The notes below the pieces were generated by a model that worked only from the letters and a program-made list of their open reading frames with translations, was not told where the DNA came from and made no database searches. A stretch of 64,000 nucleotides of DNA from Lagopus muta (taxonomy: Eukaryota > Chordata > Aves > Galliformes > Phasianidae): contig NC_064436.1 of assembly GCF_023343835.1 (NCBI RefSeq), positions 49,265,883 through 49,329,882 on the forward strand, written 5' to 3'. This document shows, piece by piece, positions 14,649 through 28,600 of the stretch. The number at the start of each line of letters is the position of its first letter. The first letter of the stretch is position 1. The translations under genes and the position numbers were made by a program.

Positions 14649-17600
14649 ATAAAATTAAATTAATCCTCAGTAGCTTAGTAGAAGGAATAGGGAAGTCACT
14701 AACAAGGTACACAGTGGTCCTGGCTAAGCATCGTACAAAATATATCAGGCAATAAAACAATCAAACAAACAAAACCAACAGTACCATTGTGCTGTGTATT
14801 TACTCCCACCTAGAGTGATTTATCCACACACACACACAAGAAAATCACAGGGTGCTTACCACAAAGCAAACCACAACAGTGGCCTCAGTCCCAGCCAGAC
14901 CACAGCAGCAGGACCAAAGCCCAGAGCTATAATGATACTCAGGTGCATCCTTTTTAATATTCTAAAGCATCTCATTGAAACTAGACACCAAACCACTGCA
15001 AATCTTCGCCATGGCCATCACCAGTCTGTGATAAAGCCCCATTATTCAGGTACAAAGCCCACAATTTCAGGTACCCTTTCTTCTGAGTTCACCTCTTGTG
15101 ATATTTGAAATGTCCTGTATGAAAAGGAACATCTGAAATCAGTAATTGTCCCGCGTTCCTTTGCCACAGGGCGGGTTTAGCATATGCAATGGATTTCAGC
15201 CAATTCTCATACCAATCTGGTTAATATTTAGCTTTTTGTTCTGGCTGGATGTCTTTTGTATTTGGGGTTTTTACTCGTTTGTTTTTAAAGAAAATATATG
15301 CCATAAAACTGCAGTTCAGCAGCTGCGGTGCTACAGAAATAAACAGAAATGAATGGTGACTTACATTTTGCTGCTGCACAAATATGAAGTTCTGTCTCCC
15401 AAGCCAACCTGCCAGCAGCGGCTCCCATTAGAGTTCGTACCCATGAACATTTCCAGGTATGGGCTATACTAATAATCACTAAGCCAACTAGTGCAAAACA
15501 CTATTTATAACCTAGTGTGCTGGGCTTCACATTTCATTGTGCTGAACAGACAAGCTATACTGTACTGCGCTTATCGCAGTAGGTTTCTGCAAGCTGTTTC
15601 AATCACACAGTAGATTCACATCCCTCATTCTGTTCATATCTGTAACACCTTACTGTAGAACCTTCAGCCGTTCTGTCTTCTCAGCAACATGCCTCCTCCT
15701 TCTGCCACAGGAAGAGAGACCTTTAGGTCTGAGTGCCCCTGGGACAGAGGAAGGGGAAGAAGCCAACTACCAACCTGGGTTCAGGAGGATCATCTCCAGG
15801 GAACAGCTGGAAACAGTGTCCTGGGGCAAGGTTAGAGCACATGCAAGAAACAGGTTGAGATTTAAAGAAATGTATCATTTGAACTGGACCAAATTACCAC
15901 CAGTCCTATTACACCTGCTACGCCACTTGAGTTGTAGTCTCTACTCTCCAGTTGTCTTCCAACAGGGGACTGCAATCTGATGGAAAAGCAGAAGATTTAA
16001 TTGTTTTGGGGTTTTTTTTGTGAAGAACCACCACCTCTGGGAATAAGCACAGGCTCTGATTTTCACAGAGAGCCAATAAGAAAAAGCAAAAATTCCCATA
16101 TGGTACACTCCACTTCTGGCTTCCAGAAGTTACAAATGGTATATTTCAGTGTGTCGGTCTGTTGAAATGAAAGCTAACTATTGAACTGCCTCTATTATTT
16201 CTCCTTCCTCAGCCTAGCTGTTTGTAGAGATGGTCTCATCAAAAAACCTCTTTTCATATCAACACATTTGCAGTGAGCAAAGTATGAAATCAGTTGCAAA
16301 TCAACAGCAAGAGCAAATAATCCCTCCTTCTTCCGTATCAGTAATGTTGCCCTACCCAGTCAACATTTACAGCTACTGAACTCAAGGAGACACATTTACA
16401 GGGCACAGGGAACGGCACCATGATGCTAAAGGAATTGCCCTAGATTATGACTATAACCCATCATAACACAATTCTTCCTACTTCCAGAAGAGAGCATAGA
16501 GACTAAAGGAAAAGGGCTGACAAATAAAAAGCAAGAGTGAGATGGTCCAGTCAAGAAAGATCAGAAGAAAGCCATTTGCACAAACCTGTTTTTCTAAGCT
16601 ATTTGGTCAGAAGCTGTAGCATATCACTGTTGCAAGGCTCCTGTTGCTCCCATTGCCTTCAGCAGGCATTTTCTCTCAATCTCAGTAACAGATCACGCTG
16701 ACCAGTCTTGACTGTTCATGAAGCCTTAATTCCGTAGTACTTTGAAGACTTGCAGACTACATAACATCATATTTGTTCAAAAGACTACTGGCCCACAGTT
16801 AACTAAACCATATCTTTGGAGGAGATGAAGCTGCCTTTCAGAACAGTAGCCTTTGCAGTGGCCCACAGGACACGTTCCTTTATTTACCTAGACCTGAACA
16901 AAAAGCAGTCAGCAGAAGAAATTATGCTAACAAGGCACCAAGTCTACATTGCTTATTGCTCCTTGAAGAAAAGAAAACATCAAGAGCACGTTTCTTTACT
17001 TTTCTTTTTCAAACACTTTAAATAATTGCCCACTAGCACTGCCTGGAAGCACCCAGGCAAGAACAGCACTTGTATGACCCCTAGAGGTCTCAGGATTGAG
17101 ATGAGGAAGGAGCAGGAGAAGACTGTGCAAGGCACTGACTTCCTTGGCATACAGCTTAGTTCCTGAAACACTGCCACCCTTTGCCACTACCACTATCCCA
17201 GCTGTCCCCAGTTTTATAGTTCTTCTAAACCTTGTCATCAAACCCTTTTTAGGCCTCACAAATTGCTGAAGCCATACAGTCAAGAGAGTGGGGGCAATCT
17301 CAAGCACACAGGACAGGAATCAAGGCCCCCACTCCTTGTGTGACAAAGCTACTGAGCGTTATATGTGGATTAAACAGTGCCGTGCTCAATAAATGCATGT
17401 CCAACCCATTCCACTTTGAACTATGGTGTTTAGAAGTGTTGTTATGTGTCAAAGAGCTTCTGCAGAGTACTGAGCATGGCATTCAAATACAGAACTAAGG
17501 CAGTGCACCTGAGAGTGGGTGAATACATGAAGTTTTGCCCAAATCTGCCCAAATGAGTGAAATCTTCAGCAGTTAGGAACTGGTTTTAGTTTTCTCACTC

Positions 17601-18814
17601 TGTTTTTTGTTCTTCACTTTCTTCTCTTGTCTCTCTAGAAGGACAAAAACATAACAGTTATCATTAGTTTTACCAAACTAGAAACAAGAAAATTTTCATT
17701 TCCAGGAAGACTTGATCTTCCTAGCTTTTCAAATAAGTAACACTCCCCAGATTAACTCCAGCTCTCTGTGCCAAACAGCATGAAGTGGAAAAACTGTCCA
17801 TACCCAATGGCTTCTCCATTCAAGCACACAGCAAAGCAGGCACGGAAAGAGGAGAAAGCTAGAATCATACACTCAGCACTTCTGGAAGAAATGCGCAGAA
17901 TGTCAGATTTGGAAACTCAACCAACTAACACAATAGCACAAGCAACATCACCAGAAAACAAAGACAGTGCCTCACCATACCCCGAGCTCACTCACACTAT
18001 GTTACCGGTTAAGACTGGAAGGGGATGAGGGACCAGTTTACTTACTCCTGGTTTTCAATGCTAATTTTAAGTCTTTCTGAGAATTCCTGTCCTTTAAGTT
18101 AAGAGGAAACATAAAGGATTATTTGTTTTGTGATCATTATTCTGCTTCCAGTTACAGCAAGTACAGTAGATAAAAGCAACACAAGGTTCACTCATCTCAG
18201 CTCTCTCACTGGCAGTTACCTAAAGAATTAACATGCTGAATAAAAACAGGCACAATCCACAGGACATGACAATACATTTGAACAGCTCTGAGCCATGTCA
18301 GGCATCCTGCAGAGCAAACATTTCTATCAAAAGTCTGCGGAGAGATCAGTGAGCTGGATTTGTACACCCACAGGTGCTAGAGGAAATTTACCATATATTC
18401 CCAGAGGAAAACAACCTTCCTGGTCATACAAATGACAGTCCAGGGCCCCTGGACACATCTTTTCGGGAACAGAGTAGAGGAGCAAGGTGGGACTTGTTTA
18501 CCAGCAGGCAGTGACAGTAACTCCTCAGAGTTCCACCTTTCCATCACTAGGTGGTACAAGCCTGGACACACAGGCATGACTTGAAGTACACTGAAAACCC
18601 TACCACTGGCTGAGAGAGTAACCCCCTAACCTGAGCAGACCCACTGCTGCAACACACCTCCAGGTGGGAGCACATCTGGCCTGCTGTCAGCCCAGGCCTA
18701 GATGCAGGCTGGCCACCAAATGGGTGGTCTAAAAGGAAAAAAGGAGCACCACAGCAAGAAGCTGAACAAGGGTTGTGGTAATTTTACACCTTTCGCTTCA
18801 TCTTTATATACCTT

Positions 18815-18840
18815 CCCCCCCCCCCCCCCCCCCCCCCCCC
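18815..18840 (+). repeat. (C)26 tract
   Basis: Uninterrupted run of 26 cytosines in a noncoding region; the minus strand is G-rich and could form a G-quadruplex. Confidence 0.97.
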
Positions 18841-20690
18841 TTCCCTTACTCTGATTTTGCAAACCCCAAATTCTGTTTTGCAACACAGATCTGCCTGCTG
18901 CCTTCCTCTAACCAATTTAAGTCCTACAGAGGCCATAGCATCAACACTGAACATGAACTCCAAATGGACTCCAACATTTCATCCATGGGGGCCCTTTTCC
19001 AGCCTCTGAAGGCTACACCAGAGGACATTAACATCTATTTAACTTTATCACAATTGTTCATTTTTGTTGCAGTGAAACACTAACAAAAGCATATCCTCTG
19101 TCACAGAAATGAAGTGAGCAACTTGGTACCATTTGGCCAGAACTGAATACAGAATGAATAAAAGAGTCAGATCTACTGTTTACCTATGGTACGCTAACGA
19201 CAGAACCATACAGATGTGTGCATAATCACAATATCATTCTTTATTTGCTCGTATTATACTGGCTCAATAATTTCCTGCTAGCATGCTCTTAAGCATATTA
19301 AGGGAGAATGTGCAAGCAAACAAAACAGAATACAATGTTGTTATACAGTATTTAAGACCACTATCAATCAAATTTATTAGCGGTGACACATTGCAAGCAA
19401 ATACACAATGGATTCTAATTTGCTCATTTTATTCACTGAAGCTCTGCCTACAATTATCCAGGTTAAATCTGAGCAATTTTAAAAACTATGTTATTTTTTG
19501 CTCCAGTGCTCTTCCTTCCTTTGCCAGCTCTGTCATAGAGTTCAGAGTAACTGAAACCACTACATTCATTAAATCCAAAGAGAACAGAGTCAAATCTTTG
19601 GCATAAAGTCCTCATGCAATTCCCATCACAACAGATAAAACCCTGTTCACTGAACACCATAAAGCACAGAACCTGGTAAAGAATTAATGCTCAGAAAGGC
19701 AGAAGCAAACAACAATACTTGTTCTCCACAGAAAAACAAAACAGAACACCAGAAAAACAACAACCATAATACTAGGTGGGTTACTTAGAAGGTAGTAGTA
19801 CTGAGTCACATTTAAAATAAATGTTTTCAGGAACTGTAGTGGAAAACTCTCTGCTCTTCATACTGTAGCTACCTTTTTTTTTTTTTAATTTTGATTTGTG
19901 CTTTCCATATGCTCACTAGACTAGGTTTCTCCTCTGAAGAAGTGTCCAAGAACAAATCAAGACATAACAGTTCCATACATCTGGAATTAAACATATGCCA
20001 TGTTTTCCACCCTGCTATGCTCCCCATCAACTGACACCTGTCCCTCCACAGCTGTAAGCAAATTTTGTCCTGTTGCAAGGGTACCCTGTATTGTCTTCTC
20101 TATCTCAATGGCTAGAACCACACCCAGAGATGCACAGCCATGGGCAGACAAAGGAACACCACATGGCCAAGAAAACACATGATTTACTGCACCACTAGTC
20201 TGCTGCAAGGTCAGTCCCTGCACCTTGATAACCAGAAGACGCACTGCGTGGTCTGAGACCTACCTTTGTGGAAGATGAACCTGAAAACACATATCCTGAC
20301 GGACCCCAAAAGTTGATATGGAACTTAAAATGGCTTGTAAGATCCAAAGGAGTACTATTACAGTAAATGGTTTGACAAGTGCACTGCCCATTGCCATTGA
20401 GTGGTTCTCAAGTGGCTGAACAGCTTCTGGAGCTCAGGCTCACAAATCCTTAAGTGCAGCCAAAGGGGTTAAAACAGCACAGCTTAACAGAGCAGTTAGA
20501 ATATACTCCCATCAGCCCTGCAAACCTTCAGTGGCCCATGAACAAGAGATAAGAATCAAATGCCCAAAAGCATTTAGAAAGAAGCCCAAGCTGGGGTACC
20601 TGCAACCTCACTTGCTCACTGCAAGCAATGTATAAACAGTACTGTTCACCATCACTTTGTAGAAAGGAGTTCTTAAAAGGGATACAATCG

Positions 20691-20815
20691 TTCCCTTGGA
20701 AGGGATTTTCAAGGATCATTCAGTCCAGCTGTCTGACCACTTGAGGGCTAGCCAAAAGTTACAGCACACTCAGGAGGGCACTGTCCATGCGCCTCTCGTA
20801 CACTGAGGGCCACAG
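20691..20815 (-). mobile_element. Short old CR1 fragment
   Basis: AAGGATCATTCAGTCCAGCT followed by TTGAGGGCTAGCCAAAAGTT and GGGCACTGTCCATGCGCCTC matches the first part of a minus-strand CR1 3' end. Divergent, with the terminal 8-bp repeats lost. Confidence 0.65.
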
Positions 20816-23602
20816 ACTCTGGACAAAATGAAGTTTCAGTTTGCACAGTACAAAGGAAATAAACCCCTTTTGCTATCTCTATCCACAGCTGGATTTATCT
20901 CTAGCAAAAAATAAATATTCCTCCTTCATAGTGGACTCCAGAGTTAGTTAGAAAAGAGATATTTGTTCTGCTCCTCTAACTGATCTCCAAGCTTGCAAGT
21001 ACAAAAGAGATGGTTGCACAGAAACCACAGAGGCCATCTTTGAGTTTATATCCTGTTGATGATGAAAAGATTTTATGAGTGAAAACAAGAGTCTACATAT
21101 TTCTCTACACAACAGCTTTTAAATGAGAGAATAGATGGATTCTTCCTGGCTTTCAACAGTACAGAAGGAATTCTCTCTCACCCCACGCTCTCTTCTTCCC
21201 ACCTCCTAAACCTGTACAGACATTACAGGTCTTCTATTTCTCAAACTGGCACAGAGCTGCTCCCTCTCTTCTTGCCACACTCTTTCATTTCTTGAGAAAC
21301 AACTCTCAGATATTTCCTATACCTCTGGCATGGTTAAAAAAAGCTTTGTTAACCAGAGGGTGAAACCTTCAGATAGCTTATAATGCCACAGCATAACACT
21401 TTTGAGTTTTAGCCTGAATCCTCAGGATGCAGTTTCCATAAACAGATTTCTTGGCATTGCTAAGAGCATCTCCTACTTTTCTGCACTGCAACCCAACATC
21501 TCACCACACTTCAGTTCTGCAGTCCTGAACATGGAAGAGAGTACAGTGAAGGCAGCACAGGAGATTGCATTTCTCCTCATTTTAACACTGTGGTTACCCA
21601 GTACAAGAGGGGACAGGTGACCTCTGCCAAGAGATTGGACAAAAAAAAAAAAAAAAAGTGAGCTAGTTCCATTCCTCCAAAGCCTCTGTAGCACACAGAC
21701 CTCACAGATGTAAACAGTATTTACAGCATCATTGCCTTCTTCAGTAAATATAAAGTCACTCGATGCCTTCATGTTAAGTCTCACAGTTACAAGACAAGTG
21801 TATAAAGCATTGCTTTTCTGTTGCTATAATCCTAGTCATTCATCATCTCTAGTTTAATCTTCCTCCAAGATTACTGAATCTAAGCATGAGACACAAAAAG
21901 GAAAGAGGAACAGACCAAGACAAGCAGAATTAAATTCTCCAGCCTCCACTCAGCATTACAGGTGTCAAATGAAGTTCTGAATGTTAACACATTTGGCATC
22001 AAAGAAAAAATTGCTCTAACACTATCACTAGCTACAGTTATACAATATATAAAATAAATACAAGAACACATAGAGACAAACTGCATTCTCTCCGGTTTAA
22101 CTAGAAACTCCCAAGGCAGCTTTAAACAAGATAGCCCTTGTAAAGCTGGCAAAACAGCTGCTGCAGCACGGCCCTTGGCTCAGCCTTGTCATCAGAAGCA
22201 TGGCCATGCCGTAGCACATGATGATTTTACTCTGGAAAATGATTAAGTCCAAATAGGTGAGTCTGAGGGACTCTGGATGGAGCTTCACAAAAACAGTACA
22301 GGTACAAACATCTACCTACACGCATCAATGCTGCTCATATTCTTTATTTGAATTTCTTTGTTTAGCTTTTATGGTCTAAGAACAAAAAAGATGTTACAAA
22401 AGAAGATGAAGATTAACCAGTTGTAAGTAAAGGAACAGAAACACTTGAGAATGCACAGAGATCCAAAGAAAAATAATTTTTGAAAGCAAATATAATAGTT
22501 TTTAGAATAAAAAAAATAGATATTCATTATATTCTTGTAAGGAATAAAATTATTTAGCAGCATCGATTCTTCATAGAAAACATACTGGAGAGAAGTGCAA
22601 AGTATGATGTCAGCATCCAAGCATGAGTACACTGAAGAGCATAAGCAAAAGAAGGTCCAGAACCCACCATGACTGCTAATTTTCCCTTGTGAAATCCATA
22701 ACTGTATGCATACAAGCCGCAGTTTATTTGAACAGAATGGCTTGCGCATGATCTGAATTTCCAAAATATTCCTGGTCAGAATAAAGGTTTGTCTAAACCT
22801 AGAAGCTGTCTCCAACGGATGCCATAAACAGGATGAAGAGCACAAAATAACATGCAGTAAAGAATCCCTAAAAACACTGATTTAGCTTCCAGTACCTCAC
22901 AACTGTATTTAGTTTTACCCTGACACACTTGAATTCCATTTTTCCCTCCCATCTCTTTACATCCATATGATCTTTTAGCATTCACAATTCTACTGCAAGG
23001 ATTTTCTCAGCCTTCTCACACATTTTATGGTCAGTCTCCTCCACTGTCATACGCTGTATATTTGATGCACCTGGTTCCAAAATTGGAAGAGACAGTGAAC
23101 AGTAACTCTTTGCTTTCTTTATGCCACCCATAAGTCTTGGACAAACACTCCATCAGCCATTTGTTTTCCATGCTGAAGATTCATGTTCTGAATATACTTC
23201 CTTTATCTTTAAATACTTTACTCTCCAGGCTTTGGGGGCAATATCTTTTTTCCACAACAAAGAAGAAATCAGTTTCCTTGAAGAGGCAGTATAAATGTCA
23301 AACCTTGAACTCCGTGGCAAATGGCTGTGACCGTTCTTCTGTGTAGTGAAAATAAACAGCCTGGTTTCTAAAAGAGATATTCAAAGTTACCCCAGTTGAC
23401 TGGGAGCTGATAATAGATAGGGAACACACTTGAGAGTTTTTTCCACATACTGAGTTTATTCTTAGCTACCCACCCAGTTTATCTTTACATTAGAACCTGG
23501 ACTTTAAAGTTTGCATTATGTATGAGATTCCAGATAAACTTACAGCATTAATTATTCCACAGAAAAGAAAACCCAGCATTAAGAATTCAATGCATTGTTT
23601 AC

Positions 23603-23622
23603 ATAATAATAATAATAATAAT
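23603..23622 (+). repeat. (AAT)n microsatellite
   Basis: About six copies of a TAA-type trinucleotide in noncoding DNA. Confidence 0.9.
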
Positions 23623-24546
23623 TACAAATCCCTCTCTTCCAGTAAGTTTGGGCATGACAACTGCATCACTTTGCCACTTTGACTCCTCACTCTTAAGGTA
23701 CGGCTTCACAAGTATGCTCCTATTAATTGCAACAATTACGAAAACTCATTTTATCACATGAACTTTTGACTGGGATCCATTACAGAGTCCTTCTGCCTCT
23801 CCCACCGCATCTAGAATATCATGGTTTCAAAGTTCAGGGTGCTTTGTAAAAGCAATTTATTTGCTGAGGGCAAGCCTAGGGTATTAAGCTTCTCAATTTA
23901 CCACGAGACATCTTCCAGAACTCCGTTAGTCTGAGAGGGTTAACAGAAATTAACACAGAGGGCTTTTGGTGTCGTCAGCAACAAACACATTCATGTACAC
24001 CTAAGTACTAAGGTGTTGAACAAGGAGTTGATTATGGCACTGCATTAATGATTGTGCTGTAAGATCGTGCTTTTGTGCTAAGTAATGCACAAATCAACCC
24101 TGCCATTCCTCTACAAGCTTATAATTTAAGTATTAAAGAGGATGTAAAATTGGATAAGGGGATGGAATGAGCATTGGTGAAGGTCAGTAAAATGATCGGA
24201 GACAAAACAGACTCACAGCCTGTTTTAGCAGCCTCATAACTAACATTTAAAAGCCCATCTTGCACAAATGTCCAGGGCATGAAATATCCAGGGAGGAGAG
24301 AAGAAGCCCTTCTTACTATTAGACTCAGGAAGAAGGGAATAGAAGAGAGGCCCCGTGACCTGCTGTGGAAGCAGTCCTGGCAATCTGGCTTACTGGACCT
24401 GTCAGGACAAATATTTAGCAGCAGAAAATGATTAAAAGGAAGATCAAGGTAAACCAAATGGCATCAGAAGCGAAAGGCACACCAAAGAGCAGAGAGACAA
24501 GTTGGGCTATGAGCAGATATGAGCAGTGACCAGAAAAAAAAGCCAT

Positions 24547-24553
<7 letters not shown>

Positions 24554-24578
<25 letters not shown>
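24554..24578 (+). repeat. (A)25 tract
   Basis: Uninterrupted adenine run just past the CHRNA9 3' end, followed 50 bases later by a (TAA)n repeat at 24628-24645. Confidence 0.97.
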
Positions 24579-24975
24579 GAGAGCAAAAAAGCTAAGCTAG
24601 GAAAATAAGCTAAATAAGGGCAAAAAATAATAATAATAATAATAAGGCAATGCCACATAGATATAAATTCCAGGAATTGCCATGATCTTGCAAATACCCC
24701 AACTTTGTTCTGGCAGAGAGAAAAGGTCAGCTAAGTTTCAAGGAGCAGAGATGCAGCTCTCTGAATGCAGAGTACCCTGATAGGCTGTCTGCTCCTTCAC
24801 TGCAATGCTCCACCTGGTCAATCTGCAGTCATGGCCACCATTCATCAAGACAGAGCAAAGACTGCTTATCCAACAGCCTCATCTGGGCCGCACTCCTTTA
24901 TTAATAGCAATGAAGTCACTAGTAAAGCCCTCAGTTGAGCAATGTCTCAACATGTGTTGCAGCCTACTGAAATAG

Positions 24976-24981
24976 TTTATT
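24976..24981 (-). terminator. Candidate CHRNA9 polyadenylation signal
   Basis: AATAAA on the minus strand about 108 bases after the CHRNA9 stop; another lies at 24901-24896. Position and orientation fit a short 3' UTR. Real use cannot be judged from sequence alone. Confidence 0.4.
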
Positions 24982-25088
24982 GTTACAGAACGGAAGACAC
25001 AAAGACCTCAGAAGCACACCTATCCCACAGCTCCACTGAAAGGAGCTGACTCAGTACATTCATACCTACACAACACGTTCATCTGCAG

Positions 25089-25639
25089 CTAAGCTGCTTT
25101 CCCAATGATAAGCACGCTTATAAAAAACACCATGATAAAAAAAATCCACATGAAAAACCTGTCCATCACCTTTGCCACTTTCTTCCACTCAATTCCTTTA
25201 GCCCGGTTTGCTTTATGGTCTCGAACACAATTAGCAATATACTCAATATTTTTAATCAGCATTTTGTAACAAGAACAGCAATTAACATTCTCCCTATCAT
25301 TTTCACCATGAACTCCAAAGCTTTTATTCAAATTTCCATTCAGATTGTCCTTGAGATCACTATCATCATTTCCATTGGAAAGGTGACTCTTTCCATCTGC
25401 CCCCCGACACATGTCACCGCCCTCTAACCTGTGTTCTTGTTCTTTCTCTCTTCGTGGACTTGTACAATTTTCACCCACATCATAAACAAAAAAAATTTTT
25501 GACATATAGTCCAAGATTACCACTCTGGCCCACTGTGGAACAGGCTTTGCTTCTGAGCCACAGTGATGTACATTCATTATAATGATTGTCAGCGCAGTGG
25601 AGGCTGTGATCATGGTCATAGTTGCTATGTAATACTTGC
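25089..25639 (-). CDS. CHRNA9: CHRNA9 coding exon 5 (TM3, cytoplasmic loop, TM4, stop)
   Basis: Begins with the completion of the Gly codon and KYYIA of TM3, then a long polar intracellular loop, then TM4 ([12 protein letters not shown]) and the stop at 25091-25089. The acceptor is TTCCAG before 25639. The intron just upstream carries a 27-base G run (C run in the sense of the gene) at 25739-25765, about 100 bases from this acceptor. Confidence 0.97.
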
Positions 25640-28600
25640 CTGGAACACAAAATAAAATTATATTAAAGATGCTATCCACATTTTTAAAAAAAAAAATCAT
25701 TGCAGAAATAGCAGAGTGACAAAGGGGTTGGAAAGGACGGGGGGGGGGGGGGGGGGGGGGGGGGGACACTGAGAGAAAGCAGATCAAGGCTAGGTCCTGT
25801 CTGCTTAGATAGATGGGTAAGGAAGGTACTCAAATACAGCAAGTCATAATGTGAGTGGGAATTAATTCTGGTGAGAAAGTTAGCATAACTAAAAATAAAT
25901 ACCAAGTAAATGTAAAGAGCTTCAGTTTAACTGTACAAATACCATGCATACTTCAAGTATTTCACTAGATTATTATTTTTTTCTTAACAAACGCAGCCAA
26001 CATTTATCTTCCCAAAAGCCATACATGACACAGTCAATCCGACATTACAGCCCCGATTTCAATAAGCCATGCTTAAGGACAAAGCATGTAAAGCTCACCT
26101 ATCAGAGGTACGTTTTCAGAGGGAGGCATAATCTCTGCAACCATCAGCTGGAACACAGTCAGAGCAAGAAGAACTGTAACACCTAGAGACACTTTTTCTC
26201 CAGAGTCTGCGGGGAGATAGAATCCCAGTGGAGCGAGGAAAGAGATCAAAATGCAAGGAAGAAGAAGATTAAATATGTAGAAAGATGATTTCCTTTTCAA
26301 AATCAGCGTAAACGTTACGTCTGGATAAGGCTCAGAGCAGCAGCCGTAAGTGATTACATTCTTAACCGCTGGCATACCATGAATCTCCCATTCCACGTCT
26401 TCTACAAAGTCAGAAAGGTCACCACTATCAAGAGAATTGATGATGTCTACCTGATTACCATTATAGGTCCAGGAACCAAACGTAAGGTTGCACTGCTGGC
26501 TGTCAAAAGGAAAATAAGATACATCCACTACACATGAGCTTTTTGTGATAGCAGGAGCATCCCAAGTGATTTTTCCATCATATCTCAACACAACATTAGT
26601 ATTCACAGGTTCTGAAAAGTCATCATCAGCCCTAAAAGACAGAAAAGCAACAGTCAAGATTGACATGCAGCAATTCAGTGCATGGGTTGGGGAAAGCCAG
26701 GGGGAGATCCTGGTTTACAGCATTAAAAGCATGCTTCTGAAAATGTGTCATTTATTCATATTGATTATTACTAGAAACTTGCTATATTACTTACTACATT
26801 ATTTACAAGTACCAGACCCCATTAGTGCCAAACATCAGTGAAACTAAATTGTACTGTATTTCTTGGCTATTGCTTCTTCAAACTTGACCTCAAACAGGGC
26901 ACAGTGAAATACCAGATTCATTAAAAAATCTGCTGCTCATTACTGGCCAGGGAGAGCAGACAAGATATGGAGCCTTTGCCCTTCTGTAGGCACCATCTTC
27001 CAGAGCTCTTCAGCAGCCTCTGCAGAAAGCATTTAAGATTGACAATGTTCAAAACTCAGTGCAAACAAGAAATTCACCACAGCTCCGCTATGTAGCTGGA
27101 TCAATTGCCAAACTATTTTATCTGTGGCTCTTGGGATGATTAATAATAAACATTAAGACAACAAATATATTCCCCACTAAGGTAAAATGAAGTTCAGGTT
27201 CCATGAGTCATTTCTTCTTCTACCCTCTCCCTTACACCCATTCAAGATGATTCTCTCTGGCCTCACTCACTTGTTATAGAGGACAATATCTGGCCTCCAG
27301 ACCAAATTGCTTGGAATTCTGATAGAATCCAATCCATCATATTTATCCTTATCCCATTTGAGGTATGCATCATACCAGCTTTGTCGAATCCATAAGTAAG
27401 CTGTTAAAATTTGGTTCCTTTCATCCTGCATAAAAAATACAAAAATATTTCTTGTTCAAGGTGAAAAAAGTACATTCTAGATACTGACAGCATTTGTTGT
27501 ACAGCTTTAAAGCAGTGCCCAAAGCAGGCCTCAATACTGACAGATACATACGTACATATAGTGTACGTATGGGGAGCTTCTCTAGGCAATCCTCTTCGAC
27601 TCTCTTGTTCAAACCTCCCTCTCAAAAGGAGTTATTTTCCCTGCACCCTCCCTAGCTTTAAATACAGTTACCTAATGTTTTCGTATCTCTAAAAAGTTCC
27701 TTTTTCCAGGGTCAGAATAACAGCAGATTTAGCTTAAAACTCTCTGAAAGCTTGAGGTCTTGAAGTTGTAATTCACAAGTCAGAAGTGATTTTCCTTTTC
27801 CCTTCCAGACAAATTTTCTTTTGCCTTAGAAGTGTATCTGTTAAACTAAGTTTATAAAAAGTTACTGGAAGCTAAAATAGGAGGTTTAAGGAGAAATTAA
27901 TTGCTCCTTAGAAAAAACACTCCCTCTTTCTATTTAGTAGCAAAAGTTGCCTGAAAGCTGGAATACAAACACTTAACTGATACTACAAAAAAAAAGTCTT
28001 AACAATTCAGCAGCTATAAGTTTGTAGACACGTAATGGAAGTTGTACAACTGCAATCAGATAAGACTATTAAGAACTGCAGAACATGACCCTTGTGAGGA
28101 ATCGTTACTGAAGTTGCCACAGCAGTATGCAAGCTGCTTTCCTACTTCAAACAAGTTAGCAGTTGGTACACTGCTGCACATTTTCAGAAAAATAGAACTG
28201 TATTTTTACTCACCATGTCTTTAATTTGGGACAATGTTATCTGAAGGGTAACATTCAGCACTTTATCTGTGTCTTCCACTGGTCTTAGAGCATTTGAATA
28301 GTCTTCAAACAGTTCATTGAACAGCATCTGAGCATATTTCCCTTTGGCTGATTCTACAGCTAGATAATAGATTTTTTCAGTATATCAGATTAAGCACTGA
28401 GCAATATTAGCAACCATCCCCTTCCAATAGCTTCCAAATGCTAAATATAGCAGTTGCTATATTTATCATTCAAATACTGTAGAATATAATTTAGTGCAGA
28501 AACAGAGCAAACCTGATAAAGTTGTTCAAATAAAGACAACATTCACCTGTAGTAAATGAATAGCTAGCCCTAGCTTTTCACACCTACATGAAAAAAAATA

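Larger units (their letters stand above)
13046..25088. other. Noncoding region downstream of CHRNA9
   Basis: No coding exon supported. Holds the A, C and A homopolymers at 14616, 18815 and 24554, trinucleotide repeats at 23603 and 24628, and one old CR1 piece at 20691. The last 110-190 bases are probably CHRNA9 3' UTR on the minus strand. Confidence 0.55.

Noticed and set aside
22369-22845. 158-residue Phe/Cys/Leu-rich minus-strand frame
   Set aside because: Composition is that of translated A/T-rich DNA (Phe, Ile, Leu, Tyr), and no family pattern is seen.
25640-25787. Extension of the CHRNA9 exon 5 frame upstream
   Set aside because: The frame stays open only through the C-run (poly-Pro). 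The TTCCAG acceptor and the receptor alignment set the exon start at 25639.
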